Shown piece after piece: positions 1-8,381 of a stretch of 35,449 bases of DNA (positions within the stretch are counted from its first letter, which is position 1; every line of letters begins with the position of its first letter). The position numbers and the translations under genes are program-made. The stretch covers positions 1 to 35,449 of the forward strand of contig SAAO01000038.1 in the NCBI GenBank assembly GCA_009929375.1, given 5' to 3'. This DNA comes from Bacteroidia bacterium (lineage in GTDB: Bacteria; Bacteroidota; Bacteroidia; Bacteroidales; Paludibacteraceae). The notes under the pieces are model-generated. The model was not told where the DNA came from, did not search any database, and was given only the letters and a program-made list of their open reading frames with translations.

Positions 1-417
1 TTCAATAGAAGATATTTTGGAGAAAATTTATTCGACAGGCTTATGATAGCCTCGGTTACATATAAAAATCAATTTAGGTAATACAACGGATAATCATTTT
101 GTAAATTAATTAACCCTGATATGTACAAAGTTACAGTAGCATTCCGAAATATTATTATCAAAACAAAGCCCGTCAGTTAAATTGGGATATTTCTTATGCT
201 TTTTGATTAATAATTAGCCTAAAGCCCGGTAACACTTATGGTCTGATTATTTTTAAAACACATCAACTATCTTAGTGCTTTGTTATTATACAATCCGGAT
301 CGACAAACGTACCATTCAGAATCAGTTTTTTTCAGAAACATATTTAAAGTTTTCGATCGGATTTTTCAACTTTTTTATTTCGTTTTCGTTTAATAGTAAT
401 TACTTCAATCAATCATT
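1..417. other. non-coding left edge
   Basis: AT-rich sequence without a convincing gene. Two short forward frames are open from base 1 (stops at 79-81 and 44-46) and either could be the tail of a gene lying outside the window, but neither is long enough to identify. No tRNA, terminator hairpin or clear TAnnTTTG promoter box was found ahead of the gene at 418. Confidence 0.5.
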
Positions 418-1281
418 ATGGACTCCAAAGCAAGAAAAATAGTGCTGGCCGTACAGCGTGCCGAAGAAACAGAGCATTTGATTTACATGCAGCTTTCCAC
501 CATTACCAAAGATGAAAAGAATGCCGAAATTCTTCGTAAAATAGGAATTCAGGAAAAAGGCCACGCCCGCTTTTGGGAAAATATTTCAGGAACTGAAGTA
601 AAACCCGATATGTGGAGAGTATTCAGAGTTGTGTGGATGGCACGCATTCTGGGACTTACATTCGTGCTGAAACTCATGGAAAAACGCGAAGGAACAGGCT
701 CTGCGGTGTACGAAAAACTTGCTGAGTATTTTCCCGAATCAAAACGCTTTGCCGAAGAGGAACTTGTACACGAACAAAAATTGCTCAACATGCTCGACGA
801 AGAGAGTCTGCAGTATGTGGGCTCCATTGTACTCGGGCTAAACGATGCGCTTGTGGAACTTACCGGAGCTTTGGCCGGTTTTACGCTGGCTCTGAGCGAC
901 AATCGAATCATATCGCTTGTGGGACTGGTCACCGGAATTTCAGCTGCACTTTCGATGGCCGCATCCGACTACCTTTCGTCCAAAGCCGAAGGTGATACAA
1001 AAGCCAGAAAGTCAGCCATCTATACCGGAGTTGCTTATTTCATAACCGTGATTCTGCTCATTTTGCCCTTCCTGCTTCTGAACAATCAGTTTGTGGCACT
1101 CGGACTCACGCTGAGCACTGCTGTGATTATTATTTTTCTTTTTAATTACTACCTTTCGGTTGCCAAAGACCTGAATTTCAAAGCCCGATTTTTAGAAATG
1201 AGCCTCATAAGTCTCGGAGTGGCTGCATTCTCATTTTTGGTAGGTTATGCCCTGAAATTCCTGCTCGGAGTTGAGATTTAA
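418..1281 (+). CDS. ferritin-like domain fused to VIT1/CCC1 membrane iron transporter (MbfA-like)
   Basis: A 287-residue protein in two parts. Residues about 5-125 form a ferritin/rubrerythrin-like four-helix domain with metal-ligand candidates E16, E17, E19/H20, E46-x-x-H49 and E113-E115/H118. Residues about 135-287 are a VIT1/CCC1 domain: the family signature GLNDALVELTGALAG starts at G140, SMAASDYLSSKAEGD follows near 179-193, and there are about five hydrophobic helices. Proteins of this architecture (bacterial MbfA and relatives) bind or oxidise iron in the cytosolic domain and move Fe2+ or Mn2+ across the inner membrane, usually outward. The start is ATG 418 with no obvious SD. The gene is monocistronic here; the next gene has its own promoter. 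No iron-regulatory site was recognised. Direction of transport and metal are inferred from the family. Confidence 0.85.
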   Translation: MDSKARKIVLAVQRAEETEHLIYMQLSTITKDEKNAEILRKIGIQEKGHARFWENISGTEVKPDMWRVFRVVWMARILGLTFVLKLMEKREGTGSAVYEKLAEYFPESKRFAEEELVHEQKLLNMLDEESLQYVGSIVLGLNDALVELTGALAGFTLALSDNRIISLVGLVTGISAALSMAASDYLSSKAEGDTKARKSAIYTGVAYFITVILLILPFLLLNNQFVALGLTLSTAVIIIFLFNYYLSVAKDLNFKARFLEMSLISLGVAAFSFLVGYALKFLLGVEI

Positions 1282-1340
1282 TCTGAATTCTTCTTTTTAC
1301 CGAATAGACGATTTTACCTTTATTGGTTTTAAAAGCACAA

Positions 1341-1356
1341 ATATCGCACGCGATAT
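1341..1356. repeat. interrupted palindrome ATATCGC-AC-GCGATAT
   Basis: Perfect 7-bp arms with a 2-base spacer lie in the 176-bp gap between the iron protein and the TonB receptor gene, 55 bases upstream of the -7 box at 1411. The size and position suit an operator for a dimeric regulator. It is not followed by a T run, so a terminator is unlikely. The regulator is unknown. Confidence 0.4.
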
Positions 1357-1385
1357 ATTAAAAAGATATAACAATCATAACAAAA

Positions 1386-1418
1386 TTGGATTTAAAAGCA
1401 TTGTAGTTGATAATTTTG
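1386..1418 (+). promoter_or_regulatory. candidate Bacteroidetes promoter for the TonB receptor/DUF4249 pair
   Basis: A full -7 match TAATTTTG (TAnnTTTG) is at 1411-1418, with TTG at 1386-1388 as a weak -33 element; the spacer of 22 is slightly long. It lies 39 bases before ATG 1458. Confidence 0.5.
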
Positions 1419-1457
1419 TGCAAAATTAAGATTACCGGATAATTACAAATCCTCAAA

Positions 1458-3773
1458 ATGAAAAAAAATCTCATCGTTCTGTTTCTCACATTTTTTCTTT
1501 TTACAATGGCCGAAGCTCCCCGTCACAGCTTCAGCGGCACTGTAACCGATGCGTCCAATGGTGAAAGTCTTATCGGAGCCAGCGTGACCGTGCAGGAGTT
1601 ACCCGGAACAGGAATTACCACCAACGGATACGGATATTTTTCACTGACGCTACCCGACGGACAATATACTTTTGTGGTTTCGTATCTTGGTTATGCCACA
1701 CAAACCATTAAAATAAAACTCAATACCAGTCTTCAGCAGAATATAAAACTGGAGCCAAATGCGACAGAACTTGAGGATGTAATCATCACAGCACAAGCCC
1801 GCAACAACAATATTACTTCCACTGAAATTGGCATGGAGAAGCTTGAAATAAAGGAAATCAATAAAATTCCGGTAATATTCGGCGAGGCAGACATTCTGAA
1901 AACACTGAAACTTACACCCGGCATAAAGTCGGTTGGTGAAGCCAGTGGTGGTTTTTTTGTACGTGGAGGTAACAATTCGCAAAACCTTGTACTACTCGAC
2001 GAAGCCACTGTGTACAATGCCGATCATTTGCTGGGATTTTTTTCCACTTTCAACAGCGACGCTATCAAAGACATTCAAATGTTTAAAGGCACAGCTCCTG
2101 CCGAATACGGAGGCCGTATTTCGTCGGTTCTCGATGTAAAAATGAATGATGGTAATAATCAGTCGCATCATATCGGGGGCGGTATCGGACTTATTTCGTC
2201 GCGCTTGAATGCCGAAGGGCCGCTTGTGAAAGACAAAGGTTCTTACTTAGTCACAGCACGCCGTACTTATGCTGATTTATTTCTGAAACTTTCGCCCGAC
2301 ACGCTGATAAACAATAACCAATTGTATTTTTATGACCTTAATCTGAAACTGAATTACAAAATTGACGACAAGAACCGGATTTTTCTTTCAGGATATTTCG
2401 GACGCGATATTTTTGAATTTCAGGATCGATTTGGAATTGACTGGGGCAATATTACCGGCACTTTGCGTTGGAACCACCTGTGGAGCGAAAAACTATTCAG
2501 CAATACCTCTGTGATTTATTCAAATTACGACTATCGTGTAAATCTGAGTCAGGATGCCGGATTCAGTCTGCATTCGGTTATTAAAAACTGGAACCTGAAA
2601 CACGAATTCCAGCTCTTTGCCAACAGTCGAAATACAATTTCTTTTGGTCTGAGTTCGGCTTTTCATATTATCACACCGGGACAGGTGGAAACAACCGGAG
2701 ATTCTGATTTTACAGCTGTAAAACTGCAAAACAAAAACAGCGTCGACAATGCTCTTTATATCAGCAATGTATGGAAACCAACTCCCAAACTGAACATCAA
2801 TTACGGATTACGTTTCTCGGCTTATCACCTGTTTGGTCCGGGCGATTTTTACAGCTATCAGAATGGTGCTATTACCGACACAACCACTTTTGCCAAGGGC
2901 GAAATTGTGAAGTCATTTTACAATCTTGAACCACGACTCAATATTGCTTATGTGTTTGACGAAAAAAACTCACTGAAAGCAAGTTTTACCCGTAACACTC
3001 AAAATTTGCATGTAGTATCGAACTCAACTTCGTCGCTGCCTACCGACATTTGGCTTTCGTCGGGTAACAATATTAAACCTGAAATCGGCGATCAGGCCTC
3101 GCTCGGATATTTCCGCAACTTTGCCAACGACCGCTACCAGTTTAGTGCAGAAACGTATTATCGCTGGATGCAGAATCAGATTGACCTGAAAAATGGAGCC
3201 GATATTTTTGCCAACGAACACATCGAAGGTGAATTGCTTTACGGAGTGGGACGCGCTTACGGAGTTGAGCTTCTTTTGCGCAAAAAACAGGGGAAATTTA
3301 CGGGTTGGATTGGCTACACATGGTCGCGCACTGAACGTTTGATCGATGGCATCAACAATAATAACTGGTATCCTGCCCGTCAGGATATTACGCACGACCT
3401 TTCAATAGTAGGAATTTATGATATTTCAAAAAAATGGTCGCTATCGGCTTCGTGGGTTTACAACACCGGAAATGCTGTGACATTCCCCAGCGGTAAATAC
3501 CTGATCGATGGGAATGTACAGTATTATTACACCGAACGAAACGGCTACCGAATGCCCGACTATCATCGTCTGGATATTGGAGCCACACGAACGCTGAAGA
3601 AAACCAAAAAATTCGAAAGCAGCCTGAACTTCTCGGTGTACAACGCGTACGGTCAGAAAAATCCATTTTCGATTGACTTTGAACAGGACGAAAACAATCC
3701 TAATAAAATTGTGGCTGTAAAAACCTATCTCTTTACGTTTGTGCCATCGGTGACTTATAATTTTAAATTTTAG
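1458..3773 (+). CDS. TonB-dependent outer-membrane receptor with N-terminal CarboxypepD_reg-like domain
   Basis: A 771-residue outer-membrane transporter. Residues 1-20 are a Sec signal peptide; about 24-110 form a CarboxypepD_reg-like beta-sandwich, the extension typical of Bacteroidetes receptors; about 120-225 are the plug (FFVRGGNNSQNLVLLDEA, then EYGGRISSVLDV); the rest is a 22-strand-type barrel ending in an aromatic-rich strand with terminal F. Its length suits the family, and it is shorter than typical SusC proteins (about 1000). The gene is followed after six bases by a DUF4249 lipoprotein gene. Receptors of this type paired with DUF4249 are common in the phylum, in place of the SusC/SusD pairing, and their ligand is usually unknown. 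I cannot assign a substrate. Energy would come from TonB-ExbBD, which is not in the window. Confidence 0.9.
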   Translation: MKKNLIVLFLTFFLFTMAEAPRHSFSGTVTDASNGESLIGASVTVQELPGTGITTNGYGYFSLTLPDGQYTFVVSYLGYATQTIKIKLNTSLQQNIKLEPNATELEDVIITAQARNNNITSTEIGMEKLEIKEINKIPVIFGEADILKTLKLTPGIKSVGEASGGFFVRGGNNSQNLVLLDEATVYNADHLLGFFSTFNSDAIKDIQMFKGTAPAEYGGRISSVLDVKMNDGNNQSHHIGGGIGLISSRLNAEGPLVKDKGSYLVTARRTYADLFLKLSPDTLINNNQLYFYDLNLKLNYKIDDKNRIFLSGYFGRDIFEFQDRFGIDWGNITGTLRWNHLWSEKLFSNTSVIYSNYDYRVNLSQDAGFSLHSVIKNWNLKHEFQLFANSRNTISFGLSSAFHIITPGQVETTGDSDFTAVKLQNKNSVDNALYISNVWKPTPKLNINYGLRFSAYHLFGPGDFYSYQNGAITDTTTFAKGEIVKSFYNLEPRLNIAYVFDEKNSLKASFTRNTQNLHVVSNSTSSLPTDIWLSSGNNIKPEIGDQASLGYFRNFANDRYQFSAETYYRWMQNQIDLKNGADIFANEHIEGELLYGVGRAYGVELLLRKKQGKFTGWIGYTWSRTERLIDGINNNNWYPARQDITHDLSIVGIYDISKKWSLSASWVYNTGNAVTFPSGKYLIDGNVQYYYTERNGYRMPDYHRLDIGATRTLKKTKKFESSLNFSVYNAYGQKNPFSIDFEQDENNPNKIVAVKTYLFTFVPSVTYNFKF

Positions 3774-3779
3774 AAGAAA

Positions 3780-4583
3780 ATGAAAAAGTTATTATACATA
3801 TTTATCATTTCAATCGCACTTGTTTCTTGCACCGAAGTCATTGATATTGATATAAATGCCAGCAATCCGCAATTAGTGGTGGAAGCATCTATCGGACAGA
3901 ATGAACCGGCCCGGGTTGTACTCACACGCTCTATAAGTCTGGATGAACTTACTGAAATTCCATTCGAGGAAAATGCTGATGTACAGATAACCGATAATGC
4001 CGGGAATAACGAAAAACTAATGGAAGTTTCGCCGGGTGTTTATTTCTCGTCATTGCTTAAAGGTGAAGCCGGGCAAACCTACAAAATAAGTATAAAAACA
4101 GCCTATGAAAATGTAAGTGCTCAATCAAGTATTCCTTCGCAGGTTCGCATTGACACCATGACTGTTGTGAACTCGATTTATCCGGGAGGTGGGCCTCCTG
4201 TAGGAAATCAACCTGCACCCTTTTACGAAATACGTGTGAAATATACCGATCCGGTGTCAGAAACCAATTTTTATCGTTTTTTGCTTTCAGTAAACGGAGT
4301 TTTAAGACCCGACAACAATGTGTACAACGATCGTTTGACTAATGGAAACGAAGTGGAAGCTTTTTTGATTGTTTATGATCCCGAACTTAAAGCAGGCGAC
4401 AGCATTAGTGTGGAAATGCAATGTATCGAAAAGCCGGTATATGAATATTTCAGCAGCATGGGAAGTGCGGGTGGCCCCGGAGGCTCCTCGAGTCCGGCAA
4501 ATCCCTACAGCAATTTGCAGGGAGCCATTCTCGGATATTTCAGTGCTCACACTGTAGAACGAAAAACGTATTTATTGCAATAA
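3780..4583 (+). CDS. DUF4249 outer-membrane lipoprotein
   Basis: A 267-residue lipoprotein. The hydrophobic leader ends in a lipobox LVSC with the lipidated Cys at 17; the following CTEVIDIDI start and an immunoglobulin-like beta-rich N-terminal half (NPQLVVEASIG, then VQITDNAG) are typical of DUF4249. The C-terminal half keeps the family feature of a Gly/Ser/Pro-rich segment before GAILGYFSAHTVER. The gene is six bases after the TonB receptor and surely co-transcribed. By context it is the surface or periplasmic partner of that receptor, as SusD is for SusC, but the ligand is unknown. There is no obvious terminator directly after the stop; the next genes have their own promoter box at 4661. 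Confidence 0.85.
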   Translation: MKKLLYIFIISIALVSCTEVIDIDINASNPQLVVEASIGQNEPARVVLTRSISLDELTEIPFEENADVQITDNAGNNEKLMEVSPGVYFSSLLKGEAGQTYKISIKTAYENVSAQSSIPSQVRIDTMTVVNSIYPGGGPPVGNQPAPFYEIRVKYTDPVSETNFYRFLLSVNGVLRPDNNVYNDRLTNGNEVEAFLIVYDPELKAGDSISVEMQCIEKPVYEYFSSMGSAGGPGGSSSPANPYSNLQGAILGYFSAHTVERKTYLLQ

Positions 4584-4639
4584 CACGTTTTCAGATATTG
4601 AATTAATCATAAATGCTTTTGAAACAAATCGATTTGAAG

Positions 4640-4668
4640 TTTGTTTTAATTAAAAAATACTATATTTG
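4640..4668 (+). promoter_or_regulatory. candidate promoter for the DUF4160/DUF2442 pair
   Basis: TTTG at 4640-4643 and TATATTTG (TAnnTTTG) at 4661-4668 are separated by 17 bases. The box ends 24 bases before ATG 4693, so the nominal in-frame TTG at 4666 is part of the promoter and not a start codon. Confidence 0.55.
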
Positions 4669-4692
4669 CAACATAATCTAAATCAACAAGAA

Positions 4693-4962
4693 ATGGCTAT
4701 AATTTCGATGTTTTATGGCATAATAATTTCAATGTATTATTTGGATAATAGACAACACAACCTTCCGCATATTCATGTGAAATATCAGGATGAAGAGGCT
4801 GTAATTTCAATTAGTGATGGTGTTTTATTAGAAGGATCTTTAAAAACCAATAAAATGAAATTGGTTCAAGCCTGGATAGAAATACACAAAGACGAATTGT
4901 TTGCTAATTGGGAATTAGCAATAAATGGTGAAACGATTTTCAAAATAGACCCATTAAAATAA
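4693..4962 (+). CDS. DUF4160 domain protein (possible toxin-antitoxin-like partner)
   Basis: An 89-residue cytosolic protein recognised as DUF4160 from the opening MAIISMFYGIIISMYYLD, the HNLPHIHVKYQDEEA segment and the closing WELAINGETIFKIDPLK. No catalytic residues are known for this small family; the conserved HxPHxHV motif resembles a metal or nucleic-acid site, but this is not established. ATG 4693 is preferred over the in-frame TTG at 4666, which falls inside a promoter box. The gene is followed seven bases later by a DUF2442 gene. These two families are frequently adjacent, and the pair is often suspected to be a toxin-antitoxin or similar module. Confidence 0.8.
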   Translation: MAIISMFYGIIISMYYLDNRQHNLPHIHVKYQDEEAVISISDGVLLEGSLKTNKMKLVQAWIEIHKDELFANWELAINGETIFKIDPLK

Positions 4963-4969
4963 TACAAAA

Positions 4970-5209
4970 ATGAATCCAAGAGTTAGTGAAGTAAAACCCG
5001 GAAACGACTTTACTCTTTTGTTGACATTTAACAATGGAGAGGTAAAAAGTTTTGATGTAAAACCCTATTTAGGTATAGGGATTTTCAAACAATTAAATGA
5101 TGTGTCAGTGTTCAACTCAGTCAGGCCATTTTTAGGTAGTATTCAGTGGTCAAATGGTGTTGATCTTTGTCCTGATACATTATATTTGGAAAGCGTAAAA
5201 GTGGCATAA
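4970..5209 (+). CDS. DUF2442 domain protein
   Basis: A 79-residue protein matching DUF2442: a beta-hairpin start (VKPGNDFTLLLTFNNGEVKSF), the D-V-K-P-Y-L segment and a closing WSNGVDLCPDTLYLES. It is encoded directly behind the DUF4160 gene and ends before a strong terminator at 5245. Function is unknown; DUF2442 proteins are small, soluble and typically encoded next to DUF4160 or other small plasmid- or phage-associated genes, so an antitoxin-like role is only an inference from pairing. Confidence 0.8.
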   Translation: MNPRVSEVKPGNDFTLLLTFNNGEVKSFDVKPYLGIGIFKQLNDVSVFNSVRPFLGSIQWSNGVDLCPDTLYLESVKVA

Positions 5210-5244
5210 TTTCATTTGGCTCAAAAAGATATTAGTAATAAGCA

Positions 5245-5280
5245 CGCCCAACAATCAGATAAATTGTTGGGCGCATTATT
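5245..5280. terminator. bidirectional terminator between DUF2442 and fucI
   Basis: A perfect 11-bp stem (CGCCCAACAAT at 5245-5255 with ATTGTTGGGCG at 5263-5273) closes a 7-base loop. It sits between convergent genes and is flanked by AT-rich tails on both sides. Confidence 0.8.
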
Positions 5281-5297
5281 TCATATCAAATTAGTTT

Positions 5298-7136
5298 CTA
5301 TTTATAAAGTGGCCCGTACACTCCGCAGGCACGATAATCAGCTCCTTCTTTGTCCATACCAAACGAAGCCCACGCACTCGGACGATAGATTTGCGACGCA
5401 TCCACATTGTGCATCGATACCGGAATTCGCAACATGGAAGCCAGCGTAATCAAGTCGGAACCAATATGTCCGTAACAAAATGCGCCATGATTAGCACCCC
5501 AGTTATTCATTACCGAATACACATCAGTAAAGTTCCCTTCGCCTGTAAGTTTTGGTGCAAACCAGGTAGTTGGCCAGGTTTTGTTGGTGCGATCGTCAAG
5601 CGTTTTGTGAACTTCGGCTGGTAAATCCACTGTCCAGCCTTCAGCCAGTTGCAATACAGGACCTAATCCCTTCACCAGATTCACACGAATCATAGTCACA
5701 GGCATTCCGCCTTTTGTAATGAATTTCGACGAAAAACCACCGCCTCTGAAATACTCACCTTCGGCCGGATACCAGGTAGTTGCCTTGAGTGTTTTTTGTA
5801 CCTCTTCTTCGGTAATTTCCCAGAAAGGTTTCATGGCTGGTTCGCCATTTTTACTTTGCTGACCGCTGCCATCGAGTGCTGCCGAACCTGAATTGATCAG
5901 GTGAATAAGTCCGCCTGCTGCACGTCCTTCCACTTTGTAACCTGTAACACGTTCGATAGCTTCGGGGCTCCAGTAAGTGCGTACATCTGCAAAAACCTGA
6001 GCTGTATTGGTGAGTAATTTACCAAAAAGCATAGCCACTCCATTGAGCGAATCGTTTTCGGTAGCCAATACAAAAGCTTCGCGAATGCCAATCCAGTCGA
6101 ACGATGAATTCAGAATAGCTTCGGAGAAATCGCCATTCGGCATAAAGTCTGTCCATTGGCGTTGTCCCTGAAAACCTGCTGCAATCGCATTGTGGCCGAG
6201 TGCTTCTTCCAGAAATCCGGCTTCACGCAGAGCAGGATTACCAATCATTAAATCACGGATAATCAGGGTCATTTTTACTACAAATTCCCATTCAGCATCA
6301 AGCACTTCACGCGTTTTAATTTTGTGCGGAGGATTCGTATTCGGACCTTCGTTGGGCTTGCAGTTTTTCACAGTCCATTCCATTGCTTTTTTAAATTCTT
6401 CCTGATCGAAAATACCGAGCCTTTCACGACGCAAAATTTCGCTCATATCCACATATTCGTTGCGCATGCCAAGGTACGACTGGAAAAAGTCAGCATCCAC
6501 AATAGATCCTGCAATACCCATTGATACAGAGCCGATTGAAAGATATGATTTTCCTTTTAGCGTAGCTACCGCAATTCCTGCTTTTACAAAACGAATGATT
6601 TTTTCCTGCACATCGGCCGGAATACTGTTATCGTTACCATCCTGCACATCGCGTCCGTAAATGCCGAAAGCGGGTATGCCTTTTTGCGTATGTCCGGCCA
6701 AAGCTGCCGCCAGATACACAGCTCCGGGGCGTTCGGTTCCATTGAAACCCCAAATGGCTTTCGGAATCTGCGCATCGTAGTCGATGGTTTCGCTGCCGTA
6801 GCACCAACAAGGCGTTACTGAGATCGACAATCCGACACCTTCGCGACGGAATTTTTCGGCACATGCAGCAGCTTCGTCCACACGACCGATTGTTGTATCG
6901 GCTAATACGCATTGCACCGGCGTTCCGTCGCTGTATTTAAGCGTGGAACTGATAAAATTTGCCAGATTTACGGCCATGTTCATGGTTTGCGATTCGAGCG
7001 ATTCGCGAACTCCACCCTGACGACCATCGATGGTTGGACGAATGCCTACTTTGGGATTTTCGCCCTGCAGGCGACCCGATTTGGCTTTACGGTGCTGAGC
7101 AACCGTAGGTTGATTTACTGAATTTTTTGCGTTCAT
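5298..7136 (-). CDS. fucI: L-fucose isomerase
   Basis: A 612-residue cytosolic isomerase converting L-fucose to L-fuculose (also D-arabinose to D-ribulose in the family), the first step of fucose catabolism. The family landmarks are all present: [20 protein letters not shown] near 29-48, [12 protein letters not shown] near 108, and the metal/active-site residues E360 (in [11 protein letters not shown]), D384 ([12 protein letters not shown]) and H550 (NWGANHGAF), equivalent to E337, D361 and H528 of the E. coli enzyme and with the same E-to-D spacing of 24. It is about 20 residues longer than the E. coli protein, at the N-terminus. It lies 121 bases downstream of a GntR-type regulator on the same strand. 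A 17-bp operator candidate shared with that regulator gene lies 25 bases before the start. No kinase, aldolase or permease follows; a terminator is immediately downstream. Confidence 0.96.
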   Translation of the reverse strand: MNAKNSVNQPTVAQHRKAKSGRLQGENPKVGIRPTIDGRQGGVRESLESQTMNMAVNLANFISSTLKYSDGTPVQCVLADTTIGRVDEAAACAEKFRREGVGLSISVTPCWCYGSETIDYDAQIPKAIWGFNGTERPGAVYLAAALAGHTQKGIPAFGIYGRDVQDGNDNSIPADVQEKIIRFVKAGIAVATLKGKSYLSIGSVSMGIAGSIVDADFFQSYLGMRNEYVDMSEILRRERLGIFDQEEFKKAMEWTVKNCKPNEGPNTNPPHKIKTREVLDAEWEFVVKMTLIIRDLMIGNPALREAGFLEEALGHNAIAAGFQGQRQWTDFMPNGDFSEAILNSSFDWIGIREAFVLATENDSLNGVAMLFGKLLTNTAQVFADVRTYWSPEAIERVTGYKVEGRAAGGLIHLINSGSAALDGSGQQSKNGEPAMKPFWEITEEEVQKTLKATTWYPAEGEYFRGGGFSSKFITKGGMPVTMIRVNLVKGLGPVLQLAEGWTVDLPAEVHKTLDDRTNKTWPTTWFAPKLTGEGNFTDVYSVMNNWGANHGAFCYGHIGSDLITLASMLRIPVSMHNVDASQIYRPSAWASFGMDKEGADYRACGVYGPLYK

Positions 7137-7160
7137 AATATTGAGATTTTAGATGATTAC

Positions 7161-7178
7161 TATGCTGAACTGTGCTGA
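7161..7178 (-). promoter_or_regulatory. candidate FucR operator upstream of fucI
   Basis: The plus strand reads TATGCTGAACTGTGCTGA. It is a direct repeat of TRTGCTG with a 10-bp period (one helical turn). A second copy with a single base difference over 17 bases precedes the regulator gene at 8239-8255. Its position in the short fucI leader fits repression. No clear TAnnTTTG box was found for fucI. Confidence 0.6.
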
Positions 7179-7257
7179 TATTTAATTATAACTTATCAAT
7201 TTCGGATTCACGATTTATTTATGGTTTTGGATTATTTGATAAAACTAAAAAGCAGAT

Positions 7258-8235
7258 TTATACTGATTTTCGGAGTATTACATTGGTTGGCAGGAATTTC
7301 TGAACCGGCTTTTTATTCAGTACATATGCTGCAGCCATTTCACCCATAAGTCCGAAATCGACACTTATTGCGGTTATTCCGTTTTTAATCACTTCCAGAA
7401 TAGGATTATCGTTGTATGCCACCACGCCAATCTCACGGCCAATTTCCCAACCCAGCGCATCAGCTTCTTTGATGATTTTTACCAGGTCGCCGGAATCGAT
7501 GCAGACATAGCATGTATATTTTTCAATACCAGTACGGTCGTTTTTATTAACTTTACATTCGAAATGATTATCGCTACAAAAGCGTTGAAAATAATCCACA
7601 GCACTCTCAGGGTGACTTATCTGAGGAGGAAACACAAGTGACAGTTGACGATAACTACGTAATGAAGGTTCGAGAACCATCAGTGCATCGTAAAAACTCT
7701 GATCAAAATTCTGACAAATATAGGAATATCCATTCTTTTCAAAATCTCCGAAATCGAGTAAAAGCAACTTGCCCGCAGGAATGGAACGCAGTGCCGAAGA
7801 TAACTGGATGTTCGAGAAATTCATCACCACAAACATATTGTAGCGCACGAGACTATCCTTCACTATGGTTTCGAAAAGGCGTTCGTTATATTGGTGAAAG
7901 ATGAGATCAACTTTATAGTTCTCGGGCAACTGAGCCACAAAACGGTTGTAGAGATTCTGTTTGAAAGGTGAATAAGTATCGAGCAAAAGCAGGACATGAG
8001 TAACCTCTGATTTTACAAAATATCCTTTCATAGGATTCGAATCGATCAGACCCCGGCGCTTCAGATCAGAATAAGCCTTGAAAACCGTATCGCGTGACAC
8101 ACCATACTCACGACTTGCATCGTTGATAGACAGAAGATTATCGCCATCGCGAAGTTCTTCCGTCATGATAGCTGCACTAATGGCCTCGGTAACAGCCTGT
8201 ACTTTCGATCGTGAATTTGAGAAGTTTATTTTCAT
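7258..8235 (-). CDS. fucR: GntR-family transcriptional regulator of fucose use, with sugar-binding-like effector domain
   Basis: A 325-residue regulator. Residues about 1-75 are a GntR winged helix (SINDASREYGVSRDTVFKAYSDLKRRGLID, ending in the wing KGYFVKSE). Residues about 80-325 resemble a LacI/periplasmic-binding-protein fold (VLLLLDTYSPF, then VVMNFSN, then EIGVVAYNDNPILEVIKNGITAISVDFGLMGEMAAAYVL), which would bind the sugar effector. Bacteroides thetaiotaomicron has a known GntR-type repressor, FucR, as the first gene of its fuc operon; here the gene likewise precedes fucI, and the same operator-like sequence precedes both genes, so autoregulation is likely. The effector (fucose or fuculose-type) is inferred. 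It ends 121 bases before fucI. Confidence 0.85.
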   Translation of the reverse strand: MKINFSNSRSKVQAVTEAISAAIMTEELRDGDNLLSINDASREYGVSRDTVFKAYSDLKRRGLIDSNPMKGYFVKSEVTHVLLLLDTYSPFKQNLYNRFVAQLPENYKVDLIFHQYNERLFETIVKDSLVRYNMFVVMNFSNIQLSSALRSIPAGKLLLLDFGDFEKNGYSYICQNFDQSFYDALMVLEPSLRSYRQLSLVFPPQISHPESAVDYFQRFCSDNHFECKVNKNDRTGIEKYTCYVCIDSGDLVKIIKEADALGWEIGREIGVVAYNDNPILEVIKNGITAISVDFGLMGEMAAAYVLNKKPVQKFLPTNVILRKSV

Positions 8236-8238
8236 ATC

Positions 8239-8255
8239 TATGCTGAACTATGCTG
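8239..8255 (-). promoter_or_regulatory. candidate FucR operator upstream of fucR
   Basis: The plus strand reads TATGCTGAACTATGCTG, a 10-bp-period direct repeat matching the copy at 7161 in 16 of 17 positions. It lies between the -7 box and the start codon, across the expected transcription start, so bound repressor would block initiation. Confidence 0.62.
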
Positions 8256-8285
8256 CAAAAATACAATAAAAACAAGCTCTTCAAA
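8256..8285 (-). promoter_or_regulatory. fucR promoter
   Basis: On the minus strand, TTTG (8285-8282), an 18-base spacer and TATTTTTG (8263-8256) fit the Bacteroidetes consensus TTTG...TAnnTTTG. The -7 box directly abuts the operator candidate at 8239-8255. Confidence 0.65.
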
Positions 8286-8310
8286 TTGAAATTAATATGT
8301 TTGAGAACAT

Positions 8311-8357
8311 AAAAAAACCTGCTTTCAGTGCAATTATGCACGAAAGCAGGTTTTTCT
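8311..8357 (-). terminator. terminator of the SusF-like/GH31 operon
   Basis: A long hairpin: AAAAACCTGCTTTC (8313-8326) pairs with GAAAGCAGGTTTTT (8342-8355), extended inside by GTGCA/TGCAC around a 4-base loop. Reading leftward on the minus strand it ends in a run of T, and it lies 25 bases after the stop of the SusF-like gene. Confidence 0.85.
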
Positions 8358-8381
8358 CACCACAAACTCAAAAAAAATGTG

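Noticed and set aside
1-81. Short open frames running in from the left edge
   Set aside because: Two overlapping frames (to 81 and to 46) both look possible and too little is visible to choose one or name a family.
4666-4692. TTG start that would lengthen the DUF4160 protein
   Set aside because: It lies inside a TAnnTTTG box, and the family begins at the MAIIS sequence encoded from ATG 4693.
5216-5449. 77-residue plus-strand reading frame after the DUF2442 gene
   Set aside because: It runs through the terminator hairpin and the antisense of the fucI end; no start signal and no protein-like composition.
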